Shown in pieces: positions 8,224-16,655 of a stretch of DNA of 41,786 nucleotides (its first letter is position 1; every line of letters begins with the position of its first letter). Location: positions 1 to 41,786 of the forward strand of contig QHWY01000220.1 of assembly GCA_003223875.1 (NCBI GenBank), given 5' to 3'. This DNA is from Acidobacteriota bacterium. GTDB lineage: Bacteria > Acidobacteriota > Terriglobia > 20CM-2-55-15. Under the pieces are notes generated by a model. That model worked only from the letters and a program-made list of their open reading frames with translations, made no database searches and was not told the DNA's origin. Both the position numbers and the translations under genes were made by a program.

Positions 8224-8250
8224 GCAATTCGGGGACAGACACCGAATTGC
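8224..8250. repeat. 9-bp inverted repeat (hairpin) between rpsR and rplI
   Basis: gcaattcgg (8224-8232) and ccgaattgc (8242-8250) pair perfectly around a 9-base loop containing ggacagaca. A similar core (attcggggtcagaccc) occurs upstream of prs, suggesting the same short repeat family. It could attenuate or stabilise the rpsR-rplI transcript. Confidence 0.6.
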
Positions 8251-8282
8251 TGAAGTACAAGAAATTCGCTGTCTATCCGGAA

Positions 8283-8537
8283 TTACTCAGTTGCAAAAGG
8301 TAAAAGAGCAATATTTCTAGCTTTCTTGATTGCGTCGTTGAGCTGGCGTTGGTGTCTCGAGCAAACTCCGGAGATTCTACGCGGCATGATCTTGGCGCGC
8401 TCGGGAACGAACTGCGAAAGCAGTTTCACATCTTTGTAGTTGATCACGTCGATGCGCTCGACACAGAACTTACAAACTTTCTTCCGGCGGTAATATTGCT
8501 TCTGCCCCGCCGGCCGTTTCTCTTTGACGGATCTCAT
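8283..8537 (-). CDS. rpsR: 30S ribosomal protein S18 (zinc-type)
   Basis: The 84 aa product matches S18, with the core [10 protein letters not shown] and [11 protein letters not shown]. The CxxC plus CxxH pattern indicates the zinc-binding (C+) paralogue form. Conserved [20 protein letters not shown] is present. The start ATG overlaps the rpsF stop (8534-8537), so translation is coupled to S6, its known binding partner in the 30S platform. Confidence 0.95.
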   Translation of the reverse strand: MRSVKEKRPAGQKQYYRRKKVCKFCVERIDVINYKDVKLLSQFVPERAKIMPRRISGVCSRHQRQLNDAIKKARNIALLPFATE

Positions 8538-8929
8538 TGCATGGCCTCTTCTATGGATTGCGCGGGAGCCGCAGTGGCACCCCTATCGCGGCGTGCAGCG
8601 CGCTTCTGCCGGTAATTTCGAATCTTCTCCAGCCTGCGGGCTTCTTCATCGGTGCGCACGGTAATGTACTTGATGATTGGGTCCATAACGCGCAATCGCC
8701 GTTCGCACTCTTTGATGATGTCGCCGTTGGCAACGATGACAAAAAGCACGTAGTAGCCCTCCCGGTGCCTATCGATTTCGTAGGAAAGGCGGCGTTTGCC
8801 CATCTTTTCGATCTTTTCGATCTTACCGCCACCGGTAGTGACGATGCCTTCGATTTGAGCGTTGATCTTGTCAATCTCTTCCTCGGGTATAGTCGGATTG
8901 ACGATGAACATGATTTCGTAATTTCTCAT
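8534..8929 (-). CDS. rpsF: 30S ribosomal protein S6
   Basis: The 131 aa protein opens with [19 protein letters not shown], typical of S6. The ferredoxin-like fold segments [20 protein letters not shown] and [16 protein letters not shown] follow. A ~25-residue basic/Ala-rich C-terminal tail is longer than in E. coli before modification. It directly follows pth, with the pth stop adjacent to the rpsF start, and overlaps rpsR by four bases. Confidence 0.95.
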   Translation of the reverse strand: MRNYEIMFIVNPTIPEEEIDKINAQIEGIVTTGGGKIEKIEKMGKRRLSYEIDRHREGYYVLFVIVANGDIIKECERRLRVMDPIIKYITVRTDEEARRLEKIRNYRQKRAARRDRGATAAPAQSIEEAMQ

Positions 8930-9526
8930 TTAACTTTCCTTCTCGCTCTTTTCGCGAAGATCCAACCCGTTGTAATGCGACATGGCTTTTTCAACGCCCT
9001 CTGCAATGAGCGTCACAACAGCCTTTACCGCAAGGTCCTCAGCTTGATCCAGCAGTTCCCGGTCAATCTTCGCCACTGGCGACAAAACGAAGTCGCGAAC
9101 ACCGTCGATCGTCCGGTCCGGCTGAATCCCAATCCGGATCCGCAAGAATTCGTCGGAGCCGAGGGTCGAAATAATTGATTTTATCCCATTATGGCCACCG
9201 GCCGAACCTTTTTGCCGGATACGAATTTTCCCAAGGGGCAGCGCAACGTCATCATAGGCGACGATCACATCCTGAGCTGTGGCTTCGAAACGATCGAAGA
9301 GCGATGACATGACTGCGCCGCTGTTGTTCATATACGTTTGTGGCAGGACCAGTACCGCGGATTGCCCGCCCAGTGTCGTTACGGCGGAAATCAGGGCTGG
9401 ACCATAGCGTTCCTTGATCTGAACGTTCTCACCTTCGGCGATCCGCTCGAGAACACGAAAGCCAGCATTATGATACGTGCCGGCGTATTCTTCGCCCGGA
9501 TTGCCCAGCCCAATGATGAGCCACAT
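8930..9526 (-). CDS. pth: Peptidyl-tRNA hydrolase
   Basis: From ATG 9524-9526 the protein is 198 aa, the usual Pth1 size. It starts MWLIIGLGNPG and carries the catalytic His in TYHNAGFRVLE, Asp in AYDDVALPLGKIRIR, and the GSAGGHNGIKSI motif. It hydrolyses peptidyl-tRNA released by abortive translation. The frame is open for 28 more codons upstream, but these are encoded by a palindromic repeat and have no family counterpart. It lies between rplY and rpsF in the same direction. Confidence 0.95.
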   Translation of the reverse strand: MWLIIGLGNPGEEYAGTYHNAGFRVLERIAEGENVQIKERYGPALISAVTTLGGQSAVLVLPQTYMNNSGAVMSSLFDRFEATAQDVIVAYDDVALPLGKIRIRQKGSAGGHNGIKSIISTLGSDEFLRIRIGIQPDRTIDGVRDFVLSPVAKIDRELLDQAEDLAVKAVVTLIAEGVEKAMSHYNGLDLREKSEKES

Positions 9527-9539
9527 CAAAAAAATGGCA

Positions 9540-9626
9540 CTCCCATGGATGGCTTGAGCGCCATCCGGCGGGCGGAGCCCGCGAACCGGTAGGGCGCAGC
9601 CATCAAACATGGATGGTAGCCGCAGT
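9540..9626. repeat. Palindromic repeat between rplY and pth
   Basis: The stretch contains interleaved 'catggatggcttgagcgccatcc' and 'agccatcaaacatggatgg' inverted segments and 'cgggcggagcccgcg' hairpins. Nothing here looks protein-coding, although it extends the pth frame artificially. Confidence 0.5.
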
Positions 9627-9643
9627 GCAGCGGGTTCCCGCTG

Positions 9644-10330
9644 CTATTCGGCCGGAGCTTCCTCTTCTTCTTTCTTGCCCTTCTTGATGACCTCGGGTTC
9701 GGCAGTCGGTGCAGCGGCCGCGGCTTCGCCCTCTGCGACCGGTGCGGCAGCAGCAACTGGGGCCTCTTCTTCTTTCACCGAGATGACATGGACAACCACC
9801 TGGTCGGCAGCTTGCAGCACTTTGACCTTGGGTGGAGCCGGAACGTCGGAAACGCGAAGAGATTGGTTGATCCCGAGATCCGTCACGTCCACGTCAATCC
9901 GTTCCGGAATGTCACCCGGCAAGCATTCGACTTCGATTTCGCGGATGACCAATTCGAGAATTCCAGCATCGACTTTCACGCCGCGCGCTTCGCCGACGAC
10001 GTGTATGGGCACCGTCACCCGAATCGCGACATCCATCGCGATCCGGTAGAAATCCGCATGTAAGAAGCTCTCTTTGACGGGATCGACCTGCCAGTTTTTG
10101 AGAATGGCGTTGGTGGGACCGTGATCGGCAATATCGAGCTTTAGAATCGTATTGCGCCCCGCTTCGGAACGAAGCACCCGCTGCAACGCCTTCGGATCAA
10201 CGGCAACCGCGAGGTTTCCTGCCTTTCCGCCGTAGACAATCCCGGGCACCAAACCTCGCCGGCGCAATCGTCGAGCCGCGTTTTTTCCACGATCGGGGCG
10301 ATTCGTCGCATTAACTACAATTTCAGCCAT
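9644..10330 (-). CDS. rplY: 50S ribosomal protein L25/general stress protein Ctc
   Basis: The 228 aa protein is the long CTC form. An N-terminal 5S rRNA-binding domain (RPDRGKNAARRLRRRGLVPGIVYG) is followed by the TL5 C-terminal beta domain. An acidic Ala/Glu-rich tail of about 45 residues, typical of CTC proteins, completes it. It sits between prs and pth as in many bacteria. Upstream, toward prs, there is a palindromic repeat pair rather than a clean promoter. Confidence 0.94.
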   Translation of the reverse strand: MAEIVVNATNRPDRGKNAARRLRRRGLVPGIVYGGKAGNLAVAVDPKALQRVLRSEAGRNTILKLDIADHGPTNAILKNWQVDPVKESFLHADFYRIAMDVAIRVTVPIHVVGEARGVKVDAGILELVIREIEVECLPGDIPERIDVDVTDLGINQSLRVSDVPAPPKVKVLQAADQVVVHVISVKEEEAPVAAAAPVAEGEAAAAAPTAEPEVIKKGKKEEEEAPAE

Positions 10331-10343
10331 AACACTTCCTTGG

Positions 10344-10419
10344 ACTGTAGCGGCGCTCTATGAGCGCCGGTTTTCGACAATCTTGAAGATCGCCGGCGGT
10401 CATCGACCGCCGCTACAGT
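10344..10419. repeat. Palindromic element in the prs-rplY gap
   Basis: The element is bounded by actgtagcgg and its inverse ccgctacagt. It contains two internal hairpins (ggcgctctatgagcgcc and ggcggtcatcgaccgcc) and the spacer 'cgacaatcttgaagatcgcc'. It is the same family as the core of 5368-5530. A transcript crossing it would form a long stem, so it may attenuate rplY relative to prs. Confidence 0.7.
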
Positions 10420-10423
10420 TGAT

Positions 10424-11365
10424 TTATATGAATAACACGCTCACTGATGTCTCGTCGTGAATCGACTGCACGGCCTGCGCCAGCAACTTGCCAACGCTGA
10501 GCACCGAAATCTTTTTACATTTCCTCGCTTCGCTATGGAGAGGAATGGTATTTGTCGCCACGACTTCGACCAAACCGGAATTCTGAATGCGCTCGACCGC
10601 CGGCCCGGAGAGCACCGGATGCGTGCAACATGCATAAACCTTTGTCGCACCGTCTTTGATAAGCGCTTCGACAGCCTTCACCAGCGTACCGGCCGTATCG
10701 ATGATGTCGTCGACGACGAGACAGGTGCGGCCCCGCACATCACCGATCACGTTCATCACCTGGGCCACATTCGCCTCGATACGCCGCTTGTTCATGATAG
10801 CCAGCTCCGCACGCAACCTTTTGGCAAACGCCCGGGCGCGTTCGACGCCCCCGGCATCTGGAGACACGACGGTGAGGTTGGGCAGATTCAGTTTTTGAAA
10901 ATGCTCGACCAAAACGGGCGCAGCGAACAAGTGATCCACCGGTATGCTGAAGAACCCCTGAATTTGGGGCGCATGCAGATCCATCGTCAGCAAACGATCG
11001 GTCCCGGATGCCACGAGCAAGTCCGAAACCACCTTCGATGAGATCGGAACCCTTGGCTTGTCCTTCCGATCCTGGCGCGCGTATCCGAAATAGGGCAGCA
11101 CCGCCGTGATTCGCCTGGCCGAAGCACGCTTGAACGCGTCGATCATCAAGAACAGCTCGATCAAATTCGTGTCCACCGGCGGACACGTCGGTTGCACGAT
11201 GAATACGTCAGCCCCGCGAACATTTTCGAGAATCTGAAAGTAGATCTCACCGTCACTAAACCGGGTGACCGAGGATTTGCCGAGCTCGCACTCGAGATAC
11301 TCGCAAATTTCGTTCGTGAGCGCGCTGTTTGCCGTGCCCCCAAATATTTTCAGTTCATTGCTCAC
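10424..11365 (-). CDS. prs: Ribose-phosphate pyrophosphokinase
   Basis: From GTG 11363-11365 (VSNELKIFGGTAN) the protein has 313 aa, the class I PRPP synthase length. Family marks are the FSDGEIYFQILENVRG segment, the DLHAPQIQGFF metal/substrate segment, SPDAGGVERARAFA, and the PRPP loop VVDDIIDTAGT. It makes PRPP from ribose 5-phosphate and ATP for nucleotides. A longer start at 11407 would add 14 codons from the adjacent repeat array, so it is disfavoured. Its promoter region is occupied by nested tandem hairpin repeats. Confidence 0.95.
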   Translation of the reverse strand: MSNELKIFGGTANSALTNEICEYLECELGKSSVTRFSDGEIYFQILENVRGADVFIVQPTCPPVDTNLIELFLMIDAFKRASARRITAVLPYFGYARQDRKDKPRVPISSKVVSDLLVASGTDRLLTMDLHAPQIQGFFSIPVDHLFAAPVLVEHFQKLNLPNLTVVSPDAGGVERARAFAKRLRAELAIMNKRRIEANVAQVMNVIGDVRGRTCLVVDDIIDTAGTLVKAVEALIKDGATKVYACCTHPVLSGPAVERIQNSGLVEVVATNTIPLHSEARKCKKISVLSVGKLLAQAVQSIHDETSVSVLFI

Positions 11366-11379
11366 GAACGGATTCTCCG

Positions 11380-11654
11380 TTGTTTTAGCGTCGGGCCCAC
11401 CGGCCAAGCTACTGTCGGTACCTACCTCTTTGATAGCTATTTGGCCGGTCCCCCCACGCCCATTGTTTTAGCGTCGGGCCCACCGGCCAAGCTACTGTCG
11501 GTACCTACCTCTTTGGCTATTTGGCCGGTCCCCCCACGCCCGTTGTTTTAGCGTCGGGCCCACCGGCCAAGAAATTCGGGGTCAGACCCAAATTTTCTTG
11601 GGTTGCAGAAAATAGGGTCTGACCCCGAATTTCTCGGCCGGTCCCCCCACGCCC
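11380..11654. repeat. Three tandem ~80-bp hairpin repeats upstream of prs, third with nested palindrome
   Basis: Three units each start ttgttttagcgtcgggccc and end ggccggtccccccacgccc. Each is closed by the perfect stem accggccaa/ttggccggt (the third has tcggccggt). Units 1 and 2 share the core gctactgtcggtacctacct and differ by a 3-base deletion. Their starts are about 83 and 80 bases apart. Unit 3 carries a different core, a perfect 20-bp inverted repeat agaaattcggggtcagaccc (11570-11589) with its inverse at 11615-11634. The array fills the gap between tRNA-Gln and prs. Confidence 0.85.
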
Positions 11655-11663
11655 ATGGTATTA

Positions 11664-11735
11664 CTGGGGCGGAAGGATTCGAACCTTCGAATACAGGTTC
11701 CAAAGACCTGTGCCTTACCACTTGGCCACGCCCCA
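11664..11735 (-). tRNA. tRNA-Gln(TTG)
   Basis: The minus-strand cloverleaf has acceptor TGGGGCG/CGCCCCA with discriminator G. The anticodon loop CTTTGGA gives anticodon TTG, and the T-arm contains GGTTCGAAT. It lies between ispE and prs, an order that recurs in bacteria. Confidence 0.95.
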
Positions 11736-11750
11736 AAAAATCTGCAGATT

Positions 11751-12602
11751 CTACTCTTCAACCATTCTCTGGAAATACTCCCAACGCGGCAACGGTTTTG
11801 TCACTTTCACGCGAAACTGCCGTCCCATTACGGACGCAGCCCGAACCGCCTCGGAAACCATCTGAAATTGACCGAAGATTGCAGAGCCGCTGCCGGACAG
11901 TGCCGCGCGATAAGCGCCCAGCGCCAACAACTCGTCTTTGATTCTGGCCAGCTCCGGATATCGCTGAAAAACCGGACCTTCAAAATCGTTCGTCCAGACG
12001 TCGGTCTCACAGGCGAAATCGCTTACGGCACAGAAACCCTCAATGTTATGGGATTTGTCCGGGAGGGTCAACCAGGAATAGGCTTCTGCGGTTGGTATCG
12101 CTACGCCCGGATCGACCAGAAGCAGCCAATAGTCCTCGGAATCGTCGAGTTTATAGACTTCATCGCCGCGTCCGGTACCCGCCGCTCGCCCGCCTAGAGC
12201 GAAAAAAGGAACATCGGAGCCGAGATTCCTGAGCGTCTGTGGAATTTCGTCGAAAGGCAGTGACCGCTTATACATGCGCTGCAGGCCGATGAAAGTGACC
12301 GCCGCATCCGCGCTGCCCCCGCCCAATCCCCGCCCGATCGGAACATTTTTGATCACGCAAATGCGTACGTTTGCGGTTATACCTGCAAGGCGCTCATACG
12401 CCCGCACCGCTCGAACAATCAGATTCGTCTCGTCCTCTGGTGTCCCCGGCGCGGAAAATTCAAAGCGGGGCGCCGGCTCCAACAGCATCTCATCCCACCA
12501 ATCGATAGCCTGAAAGATCGTCCGCACTTCGTGATAGCCATCCTGACGCCGTCCAAGGATGCGCAAATCCAGATTAATTTTCGCGAACGCTCGCAACAGC
12601 AT
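11751..12602 (-). CDS. ispE: 4-diphosphocytidyl-2-C-methyl-D-erythritol kinase
   Basis: The 283 aa GHMP kinase phosphorylates CDP-methylerythritol in the MEP pathway. It starts AFAKINLDLRILGRRQDGYHE, with the Lys and the substrate-binding Gly-Tyr-His. The GHMP ATP loop is PIGRGLGGGSADAA (about residue 90), and the C-terminal motif ALSGSGSAIFG is present. Its first 29 bases overlap the end of the upstream methyltransferase gene, implying coupling. tRNA-Gln and prs follow. Confidence 0.95.
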   Translation of the reverse strand: MLLRAFAKINLDLRILGRRQDGYHEVRTIFQAIDWWDEMLLEPAPRFEFSAPGTPEDETNLIVRAVRAYERLAGITANVRICVIKNVPIGRGLGGGSADAAVTFIGLQRMYKRSLPFDEIPQTLRNLGSDVPFFALGGRAAGTGRGDEVYKLDDSEDYWLLLVDPGVAIPTAEAYSWLTLPDKSHNIEGFCAVSDFACETDVWTNDFEGPVFQRYPELARIKDELLALGAYRAALSGSGSAIFGQFQMVSEAVRAASVMGRQFRVKVTKPLPRWEYFQRMVEE

Positions 12603-13227
12603 AAAGTCGGCTGAAGAACCGCGGCTTGAAGACGCCGAGGCGAAAAAGCAATTTCATTCCGTAAAACGGCAGTGACCGGCCCACGAACCAAAACGGCAAA
12701 ATGGGATCGGATCTCTCGATAGAAACATTGTTCGAATATCGCCGCAGTAAGCTTTCGAGGGATACGGGATCGAAAAAATGCAAATGGTCCGACGACAGCA
12801 TGTGGGCATAGGTGACGTCGTTCTGTTTCATGAGGTCGATATTTTCGGAATTCGGAACCGTAACCAGAACGTTTTTCCGCGCGACGCGAAACGCCTCGGT
12901 CAACAATTTTTCCACATTAGGCACGTGCTCGATCACCTCAAAGATCAGGACTGAATCGAAGGATCGATCCAGAAACGGTAACGCGGAATCGGCTCCGACA
13001 ACAGGCAATCCTAGGCCGGCTGCAGTCTGAAGATAGTCGACGTTGATGTCGCATCCCACGCATTTCCACCCCTCGTCAGCCAAAGCGCTGCCGTATGCGC
13101 CAAACCCGCAGCCTAAGTCGAGAACCGAAGTTCCCGCATGCCGGCGAGCGAACCGCACGAAAGCGCCGTAATGTTCGCCACGCCGGGCAGGAATCCCCGG
13201 TTTATAGAAATCGTCTCGGCTCCGCAT
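12574..13227 (-). CDS. Class I SAM-dependent methyltransferase
   Basis: The 217 aa protein starts at the ATG at 13225-13227. SAM motif I is VLDLGCGFGAYG (about residues 35-46), with an acidic residue after motif II (CVGCDINVDYL). The post-motif FDSVLIFEVIEHVPNVEKLL and the AFRVARKNVLVTVPNSEN strand follow. The C-terminal ~50 residues are hydrophobic/basic and may touch the membrane. The substrate is unknown; glycan-locus neighbours suggest sugar or lipid-linked methylation. The frame is open upstream to 13353, but that part is encoded by repeat C, whose purine-rich gagaggg lies at Shine-Dalgarno distance from the chosen ATG. It overlaps ispE by 29 bases. Confidence 0.85.
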   Translation of the reverse strand: MRSRDDFYKPGIPARRGEHYGAFVRFARRHAGTSVLDLGCGFGAYGSALADEGWKCVGCDINVDYLQTAAGLGLPVVGADSALPFLDRSFDSVLIFEVIEHVPNVEKLLTEAFRVARKNVLVTVPNSENIDLMKQNDVTYAHMLSSDHLHFFDPVSLESLLRRYSNNVSIERSDPILPFWFVGRSLPFYGMKLLFRLGVFKPRFFSRLYAVASVREN

Positions 13228-13234
13228 TTCGTTT

Positions 13235-13303
13235 TTACCCTCTCCCTCTGGGAGAGAGAGTAGGGTGAGGGTATCAACATTTGAGCGCTCTTGGCGACCC
13301 TCA
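13235..13303. repeat. Dispersed repeat C, copy 1
   Basis: This ~69-bp unit runs from ttaccctctccctctgggag through gggtgagggtatc to gcgaccctca. It is matched by 15014-15080 at high identity and in part by 35420-35515. Its left end lies directly upstream of the methyltransferase start. Read on the minus strand it provides gagagggtaa about 8 bases before the ATG. Confidence 0.75.
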
Positions 13304-15004
13304 GCGGTCGATCCCGAGGCACGTCTGTGGATTTTTGGCGAGGATCCATGCATCCGCTCCGCCAGGAATCGTTGTGACCGTCACCGATCGGCTTACAGAA
13401 CGATCGCGCGTGATCAGATAGCTAAATCCCCATTCGCAGAATATCCGCCTCCATTGCTGGGCGTAAATGAGGTCCGACAGAATGGCTTCCTGGCGAACCA
13501 CCGAAGCGGGCACTCGCGAGATGTATCCGCCGAAGATCCTTTTTTGGAAAACTGTTTGGTAATAAAGCGGCCACGTGAACGATGATACCTGGTCGATCAC
13601 AGCCCCGTCCGGAAGCTCTCGCAGCGTCTCAACATACGGGGGGATAACGGGCTCGGTGGAGGGCAGGGGCCTTGGATAGGATTCAAAAGCCCAGATGACG
13701 CAGCAAAGGGCAAGCGCGCACTGTTTCCACCTTGACCCGTTTTCCAGAAGCGCACCAATGCTGGCGGAGACCAATATTGCCAGGCTCAGTTGCACCATTA
13801 CCATCATGCGAACCGGAACTCCCGACAAACGCAAAGGCGGCAACAGATTCACCAAGTAGCTGTAGGGTAAAGTCAGGGGATGCCAAGCTCGGCCATAGAT
13901 CTGGAATCGAGTCCCAGATCTCAACTCATGTCCCGAGACATGGAGCCATGGACCCAAGCTGAAAACGAAAAATGCTAGACCCATCCATATCCAGGGCAGC
14001 AGATGGCTTGAGGATTCGCGTCGCTTCAGAATCCAGACACTGTAGGCACTCAAGATGAGCGAGGTCCACCCCACATAAACGCTGGTCTCATTGCCATTTC
14101 CAGTCCATCTACTCCAGATCGAAGCCGTCCATTCATGGAAACGCCAGTGGTAACTTGGTACGAATGGGGCCAGTAGATCCATGGAGAAGTCGTCGGCCGA
14201 ATGCGCTCCCAACAGAGGGTCGACGTGATTCTGGTGGAACAACGCGCCGGTCAGAACGCCGGAAGTCATAAGGGTTGTCGCGATAAAAAGGAGCCAGGAC
14301 GATCCGGAGTGGCTCGGGTGAAGTTCCGTGAGGAATTTCTTGGGCGCTTTGATTCTGCTCCAAGCCAGCAGGAACACGCTCCCCATGATTGCGTAAAGAA
14401 AGTAGTAGTAATCGCACAGGATCACGAGGAAGAGCGCCAGTGACGCGCCGATCGCCTGCCGATGCGAGGGTTTTTCTATGAATCGATGCCACAATAATAG
14501 AAATAGCGGAAGCCATTCCACCGATACGAGCTGCATGTGACCTTCGGCGTGCATGAAGTGGTAGCTTGAAAACGTGAACATGCTACCGCCGGCAACAGCT
14601 CCCCAGTACGAGCCCGTCAGTTCCAGGCAAAGAAGGAACGCGGTCCAGCCGCCCGCTACGAAGCTGAAGACGACCATGGCGTTATACGCTTCGACGAGCG
14701 TTACGAAACGCTGGAGAATGATTCCCATGAATCCATTAAAAGGGTTCAGCGTGTGGCCCAAGAGAGACGAACCACTGGGGTAATGGAGGAACTCTGTTCG
14801 CCAAGGATGGTGGCCAAGTTCCGTCACAGCTTTTTTCACCCACCACATATTCCATACGTTTTGCAGTCCATCGCCGACATCCCCGAAGAAATGGGTCGAG
14901 AAACGGCCCAGAAGGTGGGGTGAGAAGAAGAAGAAAAGGATGAGATAGAGGCCAACTGGAAGGAAAAGCCGATCGAATCGGTGAGGTCCTCGATGTTTGC
15001 TCAT
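13301..15004 (-). CDS. Polytopic membrane protein, GT-C glycosyltransferase-like
   Basis: The 567 aa protein has about ten or more hydrophobic segments (for example LYLILFFFFSPHLLG near residue 20, MVVFSFVAGGWTAFLLCL near 110, ALFLVILCDYYYFLYAIM near 190). A soluble C-terminal part of about 110 residues follows. The first extracytoplasmic loop contains GDVGDGLQNVWNMWW with acidic residues, and a second loop has HAEGHMQLVSVEW. This layout is common to GT-C-type proteins that use polyprenyl-phosphate sugars, but I cannot name a family with certainty. Start ATG 15002-15004 sits next to repeat C copy 2. The gene lies upstream of the methyltransferase in the same direction. Confidence 0.8.
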   Translation of the reverse strand: MSKHRGPHRFDRLFLPVGLYLILFFFFSPHLLGRFSTHFFGDVGDGLQNVWNMWWVKKAVTELGHHPWRTEFLHYPSGSSLLGHTLNPFNGFMGIILQRFVTLVEAYNAMVVFSFVAGGWTAFLLCLELTGSYWGAVAGGSMFTFSSYHFMHAEGHMQLVSVEWLPLFLLLWHRFIEKPSHRQAIGASLALFLVILCDYYYFLYAIMGSVFLLAWSRIKAPKKFLTELHPSHSGSSWLLFIATTLMTSGVLTGALFHQNHVDPLLGAHSADDFSMDLLAPFVPSYHWRFHEWTASIWSRWTGNGNETSVYVGWTSLILSAYSVWILKRRESSSHLLPWIWMGLAFFVFSLGPWLHVSGHELRSGTRFQIYGRAWHPLTLPYSYLVNLLPPLRLSGVPVRMMVMVQLSLAILVSASIGALLENGSRWKQCALALCCVIWAFESYPRPLPSTEPVIPPYVETLRELPDGAVIDQVSSFTWPLYYQTVFQKRIFGGYISRVPASVVRQEAILSDLIYAQQWRRIFCEWGFSYLITRDRSVSRSVTVTTIPGGADAWILAKNPQTCLGIDR

Positions 15005-15013
15005 CGGATTTCA

Positions 15014-15080
15014 TTACCCTCTCCCTCTGGGAGAGCGTAGGGCGAGGGTATCAGGATTTGCGCACTCTTGCGACCCTCAC
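15014..15080. repeat. Dispersed repeat C, copy 2
   Basis: Nearly the same 67 bases as 13235-13303: ttaccctctccctctgggag, gcgagggtatcagg, ttgcgaccctcac. It occupies the whole gap between two membrane-protein genes, including the stop region of the upstream one. Confidence 0.75.
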
Positions 15081-16486
15081 TCGACGTAGTCGCCGCTTGG
15101 CACGTGGGACCGAAAGAGTCTGGTGGCACAAACACCGATCGCGATTACAAACGGCACGGTCACCGGGTGCAGGTAACGGGTACTTGGTTCAACTTCGAGC
15201 ATCTGTACAGTTGCAACCTGCAGGCCCGTGATCAGCACAAGAAACCACAACAGTCTGCGCTTACCCGGGCGCACCAGCGCGGCAGCCAGCAGGAGCGCCA
15301 CCGGAGTGTGTAGCAAGAGTAGAAAGAACGGCCAGGAAGCTAGGTAGTACTGCCGCGTGAGACTCTTCATAAATGGAAGACCCCTTGCGTCCAGATGGTA
15401 ATTGGAAAGAATTTTGAGTTGACCTGGCTCTAATTCCCTCATACCTGCTTCCTGGCGCATGCTTTCAGACATATATTCTCTGGAATAGAACAGCAGGTAC
15501 GTCTGAACCGCCAGGCGGATGCAGCCAAAAGGATCGCGCCGAATCACGCGATAAGCGATGCGTTTGGCTTCCACATTGACTTGATAGTCGTCCTTTAATG
15601 CCTCCTTTAGCCTCGCTACTAGCCCCTCGGCAAGGTAGAGTTCGGCTTTCCGAGAGATGATCTGGTTCGGCCCGCTCGCATAGGCAAGCGGACGCGAGAG
15701 CACGGGAACCAACTCCGGAACATCGGTATCCGCAGGTGTGACAAGAGGCGACACCGTAGCTATCAGGAAATACCCGTCTGCATAGAGATATGCAGCGGGC
15801 AATTTTGACAGATATCCGTTCCAGTACTTATAAGCCGTGTGGAGGCCGACAAATAACGACACGCTCATCAATAGGTGGACAGCCAACTGGACACGGTTCC
15901 TCACGGGCAGGTATGCCATAAATGGACCGATGAGTGTGGTTGCCGCAACAAGAGGGACATACGTGAGCCGGAATGCGATGAGGACGACTCCTGCGACCTG
16001 AACAGCGATTAATACCCACATCTTTCGGGAATGGAGGTACTTCAGCACCAGCAACAGAAACACGGCGAAGAAGGCCGTGCTCACGCTCTCTGTCATCACG
16101 AACCGCTCATAGAGCAACTGCTGAGGTTCAATGGCAACCGCCACCGCCATGGCTGCTGCAATAAAGAATGGCGCACGGAAGAAGCGGACGAGGATCAACG
16201 CCGTGACCAGCGCCGTTACGATTCCCGCGCAAGTCTGAACGGCGACCAGCGAGGACAGCGAACGAGCTCTCGTCGTAACGTTATAGACGAGAAAGCCGTA
16301 AACGAAGGACCGGTCCGGTGGAATCCATCCCAACATTGCCGTGGTGAGATAACTCATCGAGTCACCAAGGACAAACTGGGGATTCGAATCCAGTACAAAC
16401 ACCGCCAGCTTTGCGAGTCCGAGGAAACTCGCCAGCGCCCACCATAAGGACGCCGGCGTGCTGCTCAAGTGTGCACGTGTGCTCAT
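15077..16486 (-). CDS. Polytopic membrane protein, GT-C-like
   Basis: The protein has 469 aa from ATG 16484-16486 (MSTRAHLSS). It has roughly nine hydrophobic segments and a first external loop containing VLGDSMSYLTTAML, where an Asp follows TM1 as in mannosyltransferase-like GT-C proteins. Further acidic/basic loop residues include EPQQLLYERFVMTESV. A ~130-residue loop is near the middle (ADGYFLIATVSPL to REYMSESMRQ). No soluble enzyme motif is visible. A longer frame (to 16561) exists but adds a non-hydrophobic, Cys-rich leader. It is convergent with nothing and divergent from the GT2 gene, with ~170 bases between them that probably hold both promoters. Confidence 0.78.
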   Translation of the reverse strand: MSTRAHLSSTPASLWWALASFLGLAKLAVFVLDSNPQFVLGDSMSYLTTAMLGWIPPDRSFVYGFLVYNVTTRARSLSSLVAVQTCAGIVTALVTALILVRFFRAPFFIAAAMAVAVAIEPQQLLYERFVMTESVSTAFFAVFLLLVLKYLHSRKMWVLIAVQVAGVVLIAFRLTYVPLVAATTLIGPFMAYLPVRNRVQLAVHLLMSVSLFVGLHTAYKYWNGYLSKLPAAYLYADGYFLIATVSPLVTPADTDVPELVPVLSRPLAYASGPNQIISRKAELYLAEGLVARLKEALKDDYQVNVEAKRIAYRVIRRDPFGCIRLAVQTYLLFYSREYMSESMRQEAGMRELEPGQLKILSNYHLDARGLPFMKSLTRQYYLASWPFFLLLLHTPVALLLAAALVRPGKRRLLWFLVLITGLQVATVQMLEVEPSTRYLHPVTVPFVIAIGVCATRLFRSHVPSGDYVE

Positions 16487-16655
16487 GAGTGTGCAGAAGC
16501 CTTGAAGGTTTGCCCCCAGACGGAGAGTACATCCTACAACCGAACTTCCGGTACACGTCAACTGGAGGTGAGAAGTGGGAGGAATTTACTTCATACAGCG
16601 GCTCAAAATCTGGTCGATACCAGGTTCCAAGGAAAGAGGGTGTAAACTTCACACG

